From NCBI GenBank assembly GCA_013399115.1, contig VXAA01003176.1:268905-332904 (forward strand): a stretch of DNA of 64,000 nt, read 5' to 3'. Positions 39,882 to 51,354 of the stretch are shown in pieces (positions within the stretch are counted from its first letter, which is position 1; the number at the start of each line of letters is the position of its first letter). The notes under the pieces are model-generated. The model was not told where the DNA came from, made no database searches, and worked only from the letters and a program-made list of their open reading frames with translations. Position numbers and translations under genes: made by a program. The DNA is from Anseranas semipalmata (Eukaryota > Chordata > Aves > Anseriformes > Anseranatidae).

Positions 39882-41056
39882 TGTTTAACTGAATAAAAGC
39901 GCTCTAGTAAGCGCTGCAGAAACGGCAGTGTCTCAAAATTTATAGTTTGCCTAGATGAGGTGAATTTAAACAGAGAAGCACCTCCTACGAAATAGTGTTT
40001 CTACATTTTTCACAGAAAGGTCACCAAATGCTTTAAGAACCGAACACTGACACCCAGCAATTTTCAGCAAAACATATTAGTTCTAAACATCTGAAAAATA
40101 CAGCCTTGATTTTTCCAAGCTAATCTGTTGGCAGCAAAGATCTATAATCACCACACGCTGCATCCCAAGGTGTTAAAAATCCCCCTAAAAATGGAGACAC
40201 TTTCAGATCCTTGTGCACTGCTTTGTGCTCACTCCTCTTTCTCCTATTTCTGTGAACTCGGAGCTGTGCAGGGGAGAGAACACGTTTCCGAGGTCAGTCC
40301 ACGACTCGTACCAGAACCTCTCAGAAGTGCTGTTGTGTAGATTCCCCGTCCTGCTGGTAACCGTTGAGCAACACTGATTCAGTTTCACAGCAATGACCGA
40401 TAATTAGCACAGTTTGACTGGCTGGGAGATCTGTAGAAAATGGGTTGGCATATTTCTTACAATGCAGTATATGCAGCATGCTGTACACCTCTGTTGAAAG
40501 AGGCTGACAGTTATATAGTTATATTTAAAGGCAAGAAGCAGATGGAGAGTCAGAAAAACAGATAAAGCAAGGCTCCTTTTGGAGCAAGAAGATTAGTCTA
40601 GGCCTTACATCTTTTTGTGCGTGTGTATAAATAAATAAAAATGCGTGTATATCCTTACAACTGTGTTTTCTCACAGCTGTTGCTACCTTCATGATTTGGC
40701 AAGATTATACAATACTATAACATTTAAATTTTCATGACTTCACCTTCATTTTCATGACCTTCAGACTTCAGCATCATTCACTAAGGCTTTCATTCATAGC
40801 AACACTCCTGAGATCAATTGGTATTTTATCTCGCTGTTGAAAATAATCTGTCCTATTACCGTCAAGTCAAAGCTGAAATACAAATTCTGCTTCAGCAACA
40901 TAATTCCAAGCTTCCAGTATGGATAATATTTTGTTCTCTGTAGTGAAGGATCGGTTACAGAACACTGAAACAAATGGGATATTTACAAGACCCTGAACAA
41001 AAATTCTTGAATTCTCAGCCTGATGGTAGAAGCCTGAACTATAGAAGCCATGAATA

Positions 41057-41095
41057 CAATATATATATATTGTATATACTATATATACTATATAA
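41057..41095. repeat. TA-rich microsatellite-like tract
   Basis: ATAT units interrupted by TGTATATAC and CTATATATACTATA. It makes an isoleucine/tyrosine-rich stretch in a plus-strand frame, so that frame's 5' half is meaningless as protein. Confidence 0.9.
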
Positions 41096-42670
41096 CAATA
41101 GAAGCCATTGTTCAGTGCAGGAGAGTTATCTGTCAAACCATGAAATCTTACAGACTCGGAGGTTCAAATGATAAACTAGTAAACGTGGAGGGGAAAAGAA
41201 ATCTACGCTCTAGCTTTTGCTTCAGAGTTTACACAATTAGTTTTCAAAAGCTTGATGAGACAAAAACCGTACAATATACAATATTTTGCATATTAATCAG
41301 TGGTACAGGAAAATCCTTCACCTTTGGCCTGATACGAAGGAATCTGAAGGTTATACTCTTTGCAACTTGGCAAAGAAGTTATGGAAATTACCACACCGTC
41401 AGCATGCTGCTACAGACCCACTTCCCAGTAACTCTAGTATCAGGCTCAACTGGGCAGAAAGAGGAACTGAAACCTGATCTATTCAACCCAAGGGCATTTG
41501 TTCAAAGGAAGTTGTCAGGAGCTGAATGCTGATGCTTTTTGCAACGCTTGGCTGGGGTTTCTATGTAGAAATTTACCCACAGAAGTAGCTTCCCCTGAAG
41601 ACTACAGGAATGCTGGGTGCACGAATTTTTTGGAGTCAGCCTCCACCGCAGCAGGACATGGGAGGTTATCTGCACCTTCAGCCAAACCTGTGGGATTTAA
41701 GGAGTCTCAGGAGACTGAGAAGACATTTTTAGATGATCCATTGATAGGGACAACAACACAACTAACTGGTTTTATGGACTTCGCCCGTCATGTTTGTTGT
41801 CTACATCAGGGGATGATTGTTTATTGCCATACCACTTTGTATGTATAAGATTTGAGCTTGTCTGTTTGGAGACAATTCTGCAACCATTAGATTTAATTAT
41901 TAGAACGTAGTCCATTTAGTAGTCCGATAACTCTGTATCGACCCAGGAGCAGTCATGTTTTGGCACTTTGTCTCTCTGGTTTGTGCTTACAAATATTTGA
42001 ATGCTTATGTAATAGTCTACTCAAGTCCTACAAAACAAATTTCATTGCTGTGTTCAATCAATTCACCCAGCCTTTTCTTACATGGTACCATGTCTTTGGT
42101 TTGCTTCAGAGTTTGACTTTTATATTCAATAGATCAAAAGAAAGAAAACTTTCTTTATTCTTTACTGTAAATATATTAATTTTTGTTTTATCAAAATTTC
42201 TTAAAATCCTGATTGTTTTGATGTTTTCCTACTATTAAGACATATATTCAGACAAGACACTTTGATTTCTTTGAGTTCACTTTTTTTGTTTTACTTAAAG
42301 TACAACAGCAGCATGACAGATTTTTTAACATTCAGAACTATATCAACTAGTTATTCTTCTCCAATTAAAATGATTTATTAGAAATTGTTTAGACATTACT
42401 GTTAAAAGGAGAACTGCATGCACTCGAATATGAAGTTCGATGTTCTTGGTTTTAGGATATGCTTATGGACTGCTTCAAAGATATACCAATTTCCTGTTTT
42501 GTTACATCACCCTTTCTCTGCTTCATATAATGACATGCAAGCAGCATATAGATGCGTTTGTCTCCCCAAAAAAGGAAAGTGTGTTGACATGTAAAATACA
42601 CATCCTAAATATAACATTGCATTCTTACTGAATTAAAGAACAAGAGCATTCAGGAAATAAAAAAAGAACA

Positions 42671-42671
42671 T

Positions 42672-42706
<35 letters not shown>
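42671..42706. repeat. (CA)n microsatellite
   Basis: TG followed by about 17 uninterrupted CA units. It is a typical dinucleotide microsatellite and probably polymorphic. Confidence 0.97.
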
Positions 42707-42709
<3 letters not shown>

Positions 42710-43334
42710 AACACCATATTAAATTCACTGATGTCATTAACAGATGTTTCCTCTGCTTATCCCTGTGACTTCGTTCACCAAGTATTCAAGAAGCTTTCAA
42801 ATAAAAGATTTCAAACAAGAAACATTACCAAAGAAACCAAAAGCCAAGCCCTCGCCCCAGAAGTCAGATAGCTGCTCTTGGTCAAACACTTCCAAGTCCA
42901 GAAAAGGGGTAAGAAGTTCTCAGCTCTCCTGATTTGACTAAAGGAAGGAGCACCATTTACAAAGTGATAAAATGGAACTGACAAGATGTGTCAGCATCTT
43001 TGAGATGAGGAAAGAAATAACTGGATAAAAATAATAAACATCCCCAAACAAATAATAAAGGAAGTCTGTACCATTCTATTATCAATAAAAATGAAGCCTA
43101 AGTGATCAGACTTCAGGCTATCTGTTACTGGAGAACTCTGTAGCATTTTTTTCCAAGTCCAAACTGAATTGCTTAGGGGAGAAACTTGGGCTCAACAGAG
43201 TGCTTATCTTTGGTGTTAAACACACAAATGCCATCAGCACTTGCATGGTTCAGGCAAACTGCAGCCCATTCTCTAATCATACAGCAGCATACCCGCACTG
43301 TTAGGAATCTACCTGTCCATGCTTTCATGCTTAC

Positions 43335-43528
43335 CGCTGAACTGGCCTGCTCTTTGTCACCCTGCAACATCTGCACAGGGAAATATGAAGTATCTGCCCA
43401 GTTCCTAAGGGACTTTCCTGGCATTATGCCTGTTGTAGAAAGCAAGCAGCTGGTCTCCAGCAGAGCCAGTTCAGTAGTCAGTTTGTGAAGGAGTTTTGTG
43501 GAAATGCCACTCAAACAGCAGCGCTCAG
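43335..43528 (-). other. Weak exon candidate, unidentified
   Basis: On the minus strand a good acceptor (TTACTGTCTGTTTCAG) precedes 43528 and a plausible donor (GCG then GTAAGC) follows 43335. The 194 nt between are open in one frame (start phase with two leftover bases) for about 64 codons, reading ERCCLSGISTKLLHKLTTEL near its start. The same frame stays open past the donor for about another 50 codons. I recognise no domain. The plus strand is also open for 100 codons over the same region. No partner exons are seen, so a chance open block or a non-coding transcript exon is equally likely. Confidence 0.15.
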
Positions 43529-44420
43529 CTGAAACAGACAGTAAGAATAAAAGGAGCAGAAGACTCCCTCTATGATTATGTATTATGTAAATTATGGGAT
43601 TTACCCAGCTCTACAGGACCATAAAGCACACTTGCCTTAAAGAGCTCCCATGACATCTTTAGGTTGTGTTACAGTCTTTAACATGGAATTCCATCAATTA
43701 TGAAGTATGGTATTAAGCAAGGCAGGAGAAGAGCCCCACACTCCCTATTTAAACATACATAATGAGGGGTGGTGTGCTAAATCAGGCCATTCAGGACGTA
43801 AGACTATAGCTTGTCCTAGACTTTAGGAAAACAACTAGTCAAAGGTCAGCAGGAATCAGACAAAGAATAACACAAAGTTGAGAACAAAATAAGGAACATC
43901 CCCACGCTGCTTGGCTGTGTCAAAACTACATGCACAATGTAAAAGAGCTAAAAACGATACAGAAAAGACAAGGGGGATGAGAGACACAGAACTGTTTTTA
44001 TGTAAAGGCAGTCCAAATACAGTAGGACACATACCAAATTTACATCCATTAAGTCTCTTACTGTCTAAGTCTACAAATCAGGAGCAGTTAACAGAAAGTG
44101 ATCACTCATTTTATCTTCAAAAAACAAAAAAAAAGAAAAAAAGAAAACAAACAGCCATCACTAAATCAAACTAGGAAGCAATAGGCTCAAAACCAAGCTC
44201 TGTCTCTTCATACAATGTGCAATCAACCTTTAAGTTCCATGCCATGGGATGCTATGAATGTTAGTATTTTGTATGAATTCAAGAAGTCACTGCACAATTT
44301 CAGAGCAGAAACAGCTCTGTAATGTAACACAAAGATGCTATTTCTAGCTAAGGAAGCCTTGAGCCACAGATTGTTGAAGGTTGAGAGAACAGACTGGAAA
44401 AGCATTCCCAGGTGCCTGGA

Positions 44421-44640
44421 TGACTACCCGTTTACTCTTCCCTGCACCCTTCCTGCCGGCCGCAGGCAGAGGTGGCACGCCAGGCCAGGCGAACTTCTGG
44501 GTGGATCCCCAGCTCTCTGCCACCCCTGCCTGCTCAGCAGGGGATCCTCGGCTCAGGGGATCTGCTTTGGAGCCCAGGGATGTCAAAGAGGCTGCCAGCA
44601 GGCCCGACCCACAGCCCTCCTTAGAGCTTATGGCATGAGA
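44421..44640. other. Local GC-rich islet
   Basis: About 200 bp with clearly higher GC than the flanks and several CpG sites (for example GCCGGCCGCAGG, CAGGCGAAC, CCCGACC). It is too small for a CpG island, and no TATA or initiator arrangement is evident. It lies in both-strand open frames, which is expected when stop codons are rare in GC-rich DNA. An N at 44689 and a T19 run follow just downstream. Confidence 0.7.
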
Positions 44641-44688
44641 AAAGAAATCTCTGCCAGACTGGACTCCACAATAAGACCTCTCTCTCCT

Positions 44689-44689
44689 N
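44689..44689. other. Ambiguous base (N)
   Basis: A single undetermined base just before a poly-T run (about 44704-44722). It marks a sequencing or assembly problem at a homopolymer. Any reading frame across it is unreliable. Confidence 0.99.
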
Positions 44690-45920
44690 AAGGCCCCTTT
44701 CTGTTTTTTTTTTTTTTTTTTTGGTCTTTCAGCAGCATTCCAAGTTAAAAGGTGCTTCTGATGATAAAACACTACAAATCTTTCAAATTTCTGGCAAAAT
44801 GCATTTGTTATGAAGCTATTTAAAATGCAGGTGTAGCTGCTGGAAAAAAAAAAGGCAGCTTTATTAAAGAGAATCATACGCTGTGCATTGGCAGTAATTA
44901 AAGAAGGGGGAATTTGTTTTTTAGGCTGGGGTGTTCAAAGGCCTCGCACTGAATCTTTGTACAGCATAGGAACGCTTTTTCTTGAAATTGCATTTGTTGG
45001 TTTTTTTCTTTAGTTTTTTTTTTTTTTTTTTTAAGCAGCATGCTGGCATGTGATTGATACAGTGGGGAAAAAAGCCTCTATTTACACTGAAAAAATAAAG
45101 TTTAGAAAAATATTTTTTAAAAATGTGTTAAGGGAACAAAAATAAGATGAGGAAAGAGGAAACTAGCACATGTGTTCCCAGTACCTTCTATAAACTATGC
45201 ATGATAATAAAGTAAAAAGCCTGCACTGCTACCAGGTAGTTCCCTTTCACAGTAAAAGCTATAGGAGCAGACTTGGGGAAAACAAAACAAAACAAAACAA
45301 AAAAAGTCTTCACATGGCTGCAGAATGGTAGGTGTTCTTGCTGCTCAGTCAGGTACATTCCAGTATTGTTGAGGTTAATTGCTCCCAGAGACAATTAAAT
45401 CTTCTGTGCTAACTTCTGTTCCCTTAAACATTTCTTCATGCAAATTTGATGACACATTTGTATCCAAACTCTAGTCTTCCATGCTATTTAAAAAAGGATT
45501 CTTCTTCTTAGCAAAATAAATACCAAAAAGTGGGTAGCATAGAAAACTTTAAAAAAAAAAAAGTTTAAATCTGAAAATCTCTTCGAGTTCATACTTCTCA
45601 TAAACCAACACACACATTCCTTGGCCATTTCTGAAAAGGTTTCAAGTTATATATTTAGGTGCAAGATACATCTCTGAGAAATATGTGACTTTTTCTATTC
45701 TGAGGAGATAAAGATTGAAAGAAACACTTAAATCACCAGTAGCTGCAACAAGCTGCTAACATCTCATGGCTACAGAGGTCCAGACTTTTCTGTGTAATCT
45801 ACATAGGGAGCTACTTCAGCATCATGGGCCTTCTGGTTCGCCACCAAAAAGAAACCCCCCCAACATTCATTACAAATCATATAAGACTGATTTTACAAAG
45901 AAAATGAGTAGGTAAAAAAA

Positions 45921-45967
45921 GCAAGTCTTGTGGTTAAACCACAGGACTAGGAGTCCTGGAAACATGG
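45921..45967 (+). mobile_element. Possible tRNA-derived SINE head relic
   Basis: The plus strand reads CTTGTGGTTAAACCACAGGA, then CTAGGAGTCCTGGAAACATGG. This resembles the tRNA-like 5' head of MIR/CORE-type SINEs of amniotes (pattern: TAGTGGTTAAAGCACAGGACTGGGAGTCAGGAGACCTGGG), including the A-box-like GTGGTTAA. Only about 45 bp can be aligned by eye, and no SINE middle or 3' part follows. It could be a decayed SINE or an old tRNA-like remnant. Confidence 0.55.
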
Positions 45968-48055
45968 TATTGCAGTTTTCTTGGAAAACTATTTTAACTT
46001 TTGAAGCTGTTAGTTTTAAATCTTTCTTTTTTCCCAGGCTCATTTGCAGTGAGCATAGGAAAAGTAACCATATTCATGTGTTGAAGGTCAGGAAAAAAAA
46101 GTACCAGCTTTTGGAAACCATTCTTTCAAAAACGGTGCTGAATGTTTCTTCGTGTATACTTCACATGAAGTACACCTCTTGCTCATGTTGAATGCCTGAG
46201 ATAGGAACTCTAAAGCTACAAAAAGATGTCACAGTACAGATTGTACAGATGTTACTGCCAGACTGGCAGGTAACATGCAGCCTCCATATCATAACAAAAC
46301 CATTCAGAACTGCATACACTACCACTACTATTTTAGGCAATGTTCAGATAAATTAACACGTTTAATTTGCTGTTAATGACTTACTGTTAATATAATTTAG
46401 ACCATCTGACTAACTGTTATGATGTATTGCTTCATCCATTTATCAATCTTTGAACAACCTGCCCTGCCTAGTCAGCTGAGGAAATATATCCCTATAAATT
46501 ACTGCAATAGACTTTGTACTTCTGCAAGTAAGATAGGTAGCCGAGATCTAGAACAAACTGAGATTACAGGAATTTATTTTCAAAGCAGAAGGCCTTTTCC
46601 TCTTCTGGAAGGGAACCCAAGAGAGCCTCTTTCTGAGGTGGCTCTGAAACCAAAATCAGTCAGCAGGGTCTCACCCTTCCCAACTCTGACCTCCAGAGAA
46701 AATCCAGAAACAAGAACCTGCTGCGAAGTCTCTTCATCGTTGTACCAGCATTTGAAAGGGTGGAAGAGTGCTTAAGAACAGGCAGGTTTTATTCTCAATT
46801 AGGCGAGACATGACCAACCAAAATTAGAACAGCATCAGGGATGCAGCATAGATATGATACCTGCACATTCAAGCCTCTTTTTTAATTATTTTAGTAACTA
46901 GAACTTAGGCTAAATCATTCATGTTCTCTTTCATCTAACTAACTGGGTACACTGCTTGTAAAAATGCATAACAGGGAGGGAAACACCAACTTGCCTTCAC
47001 ATCTCCCTGGACACTCCTTCCCCCTCCACCACCACCACCAGCCCCCAAAAAGGAAAAACACCCCACAAAACCCACACACACCCCAAAATCCATCAACTTT
47101 CCTTTCAGAAATCTTGCCAAAACTCATAAAACACTTCCTTCAGTGAAAATGTAGGTTTCCAATAAAATAAGCTCTTGTACAGGAAAAGCACTAAAAGTGA
47201 TGCCGATTGCGTTTCTTGGATCTTTTTTTTTTCCTTTATCAGTAACTCAGTGTCAAGGAAAAGCTTCTGTTTAAGCACAGAATATTGCACTATTTCGATA
47301 AGCAGCAGCAGCAACAAAAAACAAAACCAACACCTGCTTCATGTGTATGAATAACAGTACTCTACTCTTTGCTACGTGGATAGAAGGAGGAGATATCACG
47401 TTCAGATTTTCTCTGCAATTCAAAAAGCAATATTTACTTTGTTCCTTTATTTTCTGTTGTCTACGGATACAGTTACGTAAAGTCCCATCCTTTTTAATGC
47501 TTTTGCAATGTTTTAAAGATGAAGCAACAAGGTTTTGTCTCTCGATTCTTGAGAATCAAGTAGGGATGGTAAGTGACCTTAACTACTGATTTTAGCTCCA
47601 AAATTCAAACGAACCATATAAATTTGAGAAGAAATTTACAGCAATAAAATTGTGAAGCTACAAGATATCACCTCCATTTCAGAAACCTTGTGTAGCCTTG
47701 AGAAGATTATTTAATGCATTAACCCTACCTAAAATATATTAGGGAATTGGGGGTGGTGGAAGGGAAAACCTCTTTTGGACAGTTTTCATTTCATATATAT
47801 TTACAATGAATTTCCTATTCTTTCCTACTCTTGTTTTCTAATTGACACATACAGCATGGTTAATACTTAACACGCCTGTCACCCTGTGCCTGTCGAGGTA
47901 GATGCAGCAAGGCATCGGGCTTCTTTCTACTTCCCTGATACCACAGGGCTAATCCTGTGGGTAAAAGCAGGCACTCCAAAATGCAAGACCTACAGAGGTG
48001 AAGGGAGGACTGCAACTGCTGTTTCTTTTCCTTCCCTCCTTTCCTCAACCAGACA

Positions 48056-48097
<42 letters not shown>

Positions 48098-48107
48098 ACG
48101 CGCGCGC
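48056..48107. repeat. (TG)n(CG)n alternating tract, Z-DNA prone
   Basis: About 52 bp of strictly alternating purine and pyrimidine: roughly 19 TG units passing into GCACGCGCGCGC. The CG end is notable in a CpG-poor region. Such tracts readily adopt left-handed DNA and vary in length. The 85-96-codon frames that cross it (valine/cysteine or histidine/threonine runs) are artefacts. Confidence 0.97.
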
Positions 48108-51100
48108 CTGAAGACAAAAGGTAGAAAAAAAGCGGCCAAGAACACCATGGAAACAGGTACAGCAGTCATGGGCTGAAATCTGATTGCTTCTTTATTAACT
48201 GAACATAGCTAAAACCAGAAATATGTTTTACATTGAGCACTGACTGAAAGTTTCTTTACTAGCAGCTTGAAGTTTCTATCTTTATCCATCTATCCATATT
48301 GTGCTCAGAGCAACATGATTTTGCACAATTCTGTTGAAAACTGCTTTCTGCAAGGACATGCAACTCTGCCAGCTTCTCCTGCTGGTTTAATCAGCCCCAG
48401 GAACCCTGTCAGAAGACTTCTGTCAGAGGGGTGTTTTGTTTTCCCCGTTTTGTTTGTTAAGAATGGAGGGGAAAAAAAAAAAAGGTGCGGGGGGGGAGGG
48501 AAGAAAAATACATAGCACCACAGCCAGTATAGTCTTTGGCTCCATTCACCCTGCAGATTAGACACTTCTCAGCAGAAGGTGACCAAAGCATCCCCTGGCT
48601 CCCATTGCACCCAGGCTTCCTTCCAGCCCACAGTAGCATATAAATCGTGGAGTGGAGAGGCTGGTGCACAGTCAGGTCTTAACCCAAGATGGCATCATAA
48701 TAAAACCAGGGCATGCAATAAAATAAAACCAGAGGATCCTGCAAGGAAACACGCTCAAGTCCTGGTGTTTAAACCTGGTAAAACAGTTTTAATACAGCTT
48801 TGTGATCTATTGTTAATATTATTAAAGAATCCAGTGAAAACTGGAAAATATAAAGGCTCACTCCGTCCCACCCCCAGAGTGAATAAACTATAACAAGTAG
48901 TGGCAGCGGCCTTTTCCTTTCCTAACAGGAGAGAGAAGGAAGATATCTTAGGAAACACTATTAATTACATGTTTTAGTAGTTGAGGCTAAGATTCAGGAC
49001 CAAGGCTTGGCTGTTGAGTCAGTAGTGACCTTATATGCAATTACAACAGCAACAAGAAATCTGGTCAGCCATCTTTTCTCTTCAGTGTGCTAGAAAACAG
49101 AATATGACAATGTAGCACAACATCTGCTCATGTTAATGAAATGGAGAAACCTGTCAGAACTTTTGCTGCATGGGGTTCTAAAAAACCTTTGCTCAGGCTC
49201 ACAGGGCAGCCAGCAGTGGACAAACCATTGCCGAGAACCCACAGCAGCTTTGGGACCTGACACCATTTCAATGAAAGCATCAAAGATTAAAAGCAAGGGT
49301 TACCAAATTTGCATGTGCTTTAAAGTGATCCTTCAAACTATTTCAAAGGCTACATATACACCCAATAAACTTTTTTTTTTTTTTTTTCTCCCCTGCCAGA
49401 AGGATTCTGGCAAAAACCTAGAAAGCTATAATCAGAAATCACTGGAACAAACTGCTCTACTGAAGAATACATGTTATTGTGCAGCCACACAAGTGGGGAA
49501 ATGGAAAAACAACACCTAGTGGGTTTAAAATTATTATGTCAAAAGAAAAAAAAAATCTAACAGGCAGTGAAATAAATTTGTGAATGCTGTACAGATATTC
49601 TAAAGAATCCGAGAAAAAAAAAAAAAGTGAGAAACTGTCTCCTTTACTCAACTTTAAGAACAGCAACACATACAAAGAAATTAGCACATAGTCCAGCAAA
49701 CTAAGAGAATGCAATCCTGATACTTATGCAATACACGGCAAAGTACAGCACTACCCAATGCCATAATATTGCTCATCTCAACAGTGCAGGATGGTCAGCC
49801 ACCACATTTCACAGACGTAACTTAGTAACCTAACTGAGCAGTCTGGTTCTCTGAAAAAACTTTGACGTTTGAGGATGACATCCAGAAAACATACAGGAGC
49901 AGAAAGTGGAATTAGGAGGGTAGGGGGGGGTCTCTTCTTTTTCCCTCCATTCTTCTCCATTGCCAGTGTTAACTATTTTTCTACTGTCACTATGAAACGT
50001 TGCTAACATTATTCTCTCTGTGAAAATATGGAAAAATCCAGATCAAAACACCCACAAAGGTGGATTGTACATTTCTCATAGATGTAAATCAATCATCTTT
50101 GAAAAAACATTTCGAAGTCTTTAGGGATAGAATAGTGGGGGGAAAAAATCCATAGCAACCACATCACTGTCTATCACACCAGCAACAGGGTTGACATTAT
50201 AAAAAGAAATCCCTCCTCGGTATGCAGAAGTCCAGAATATTATGTGAAGTTTTCATTTTGTCAAACCCTTTACAATTTACTGTGAGACTGTCCCATTCTG
50301 TAGTTGCACAGGCATGGCTACATAGCTGTGGTTACACAGCTCCATGTTTCTTCCCCATTTAACAGAAAGAGAAGGAAAAAAAAAAAAAAAAAAAAGAGGT
50401 CACAAAGAACTTATAAAGTAAGTGCCACCTGTCTGGAGAAAAACATCTACAGAAATCCAGTTATTTTAAGAGGATCAGAAAGAGGATTTGTGCCCAGCTT
50501 TCTTAGGACACAGATGCATGAGCGCTGATCTATGGGAGCACTGAGCTAGTATGGTACTATTACAGCACCAGAAACTAGCACATTACAGAGTTCACCTGAG
50601 AAAGCCTGGTCCAGATCTGCCATTCTGAGATTGAAGTTCAAAACAAAGAGTTTCATTTACTTTCCTCTTCATTTAGCTTCCCAGCTTAGATTAGCTAATA
50701 TATTTCTCAAATTCAGTCCAAACTAGAAAACAGTCAGTCATCTCAACATTCAGTATTAACTGACAAGATAATTTGCTGCAAAAATACCTGAAACTCAGAC
50801 AAAAAGAGAAAAGCACTCTGACTTCAATTACAGCATACAACACTGCAAAGTTTGCATACACAACCATTTCATGTCAATCATTTTCTCACTCCCCATGCTA
50901 TACGGAAGCTTTATTGCAGCACATACAGTTTAATAATGGCCATTCTCAAGAAGTCCTAGAAGTTAAGGGACGGGGAGAAGTTCTGTGTTGCCATGTTTTA
51001 TTGAAGGTATAATGTTTAGACTCAAGTCACCTCTCTTAGTGTTAGTCCTCTAAAATGCATTCAGTTATTTTTTCCCCTAAATAAGAGTGATTATTCTTTA

Positions 51101-51320
51101 TGTTGAATCATAAGACATGACAGAAGCTATTCAATCACTGGAGTCCAAAACTATAGGAATATCACTAAGTTCACAGCCTACTCAAGAAAGGAAAAAACGC
51201 CAAGAAGATACCTCAGAAGGAATAAAATAAAAAGATGAAGTCCACCTACAATTATCAGAATACACTTTGGTATGCATTTTTATCCCAGCACATGGTATAG
51301 GAGAAAATTTAAGTATTATT

Positions 51321-51354
51321 TTATGCATATAGAGATCTATATATATATGCATAA
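51321..51354. repeat. AT-rich inverted repeat
   Basis: TTATGCATATA (51321-51331) is the exact reverse complement of TATATGCATAA (51344-51354), with a 12-nt spacer that includes AGATCT. The AT-rich composition makes chance plausible. Confidence 0.85.

Larger units (their letters stand above)
30901..43180. other. Non-coding AT-rich DNA, no gene recognised
   Basis: The longest block without a recognisable element. It holds many simple repeats: a poly-A run (31221-31235), (GA)n (31259-31281), an AAAT/AAAAT tract (34297-34340), a TA run near 34503-34515, a TTTG-rich tract (34919-34952), (AAAAC)n (36631-36655), a pyrimidine-rich stretch (37241-37296), a TG/TA complex repeat (39812-39881), a TA-rich repeat (41057-41095) and (CA)n (42671-42706). 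A partial CTCF-like word (CCACCAGGTG, near 33940) is too incomplete to call. Stretches from about 41380 to 41850 are more complex in sequence but match nothing I know. Confidence 0.7.

Noticed and set aside
41050..41532. 160-codon plus-strand frame containing a P-loop-like SGTGKS
   Set aside because: The 5' half is translated TA microsatellite, the GTGKS has no surrounding nucleotide-binding fold motifs, and no splice or promoter context supports it. The motif is short enough to occur by chance.
44344..44877. Longest open frame in the window (177 codons, minus strand)
   Set aside because: It crosses an N and a poly-T tract that becomes a lysine run, and its openness comes partly from a GC-rich islet. 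No domain is visible.
47685..47720. TGTGTAGCCTTGAGAAGATTATTTAA resembling the MIR middle section
   Set aside because: A single short, gapped resemblance without a head, core or 3' end.
47860..48176. Histidine/threonine- and valine/cysteine-repeat frames
   Set aside because: They are translations of the (TG)n microsatellite.
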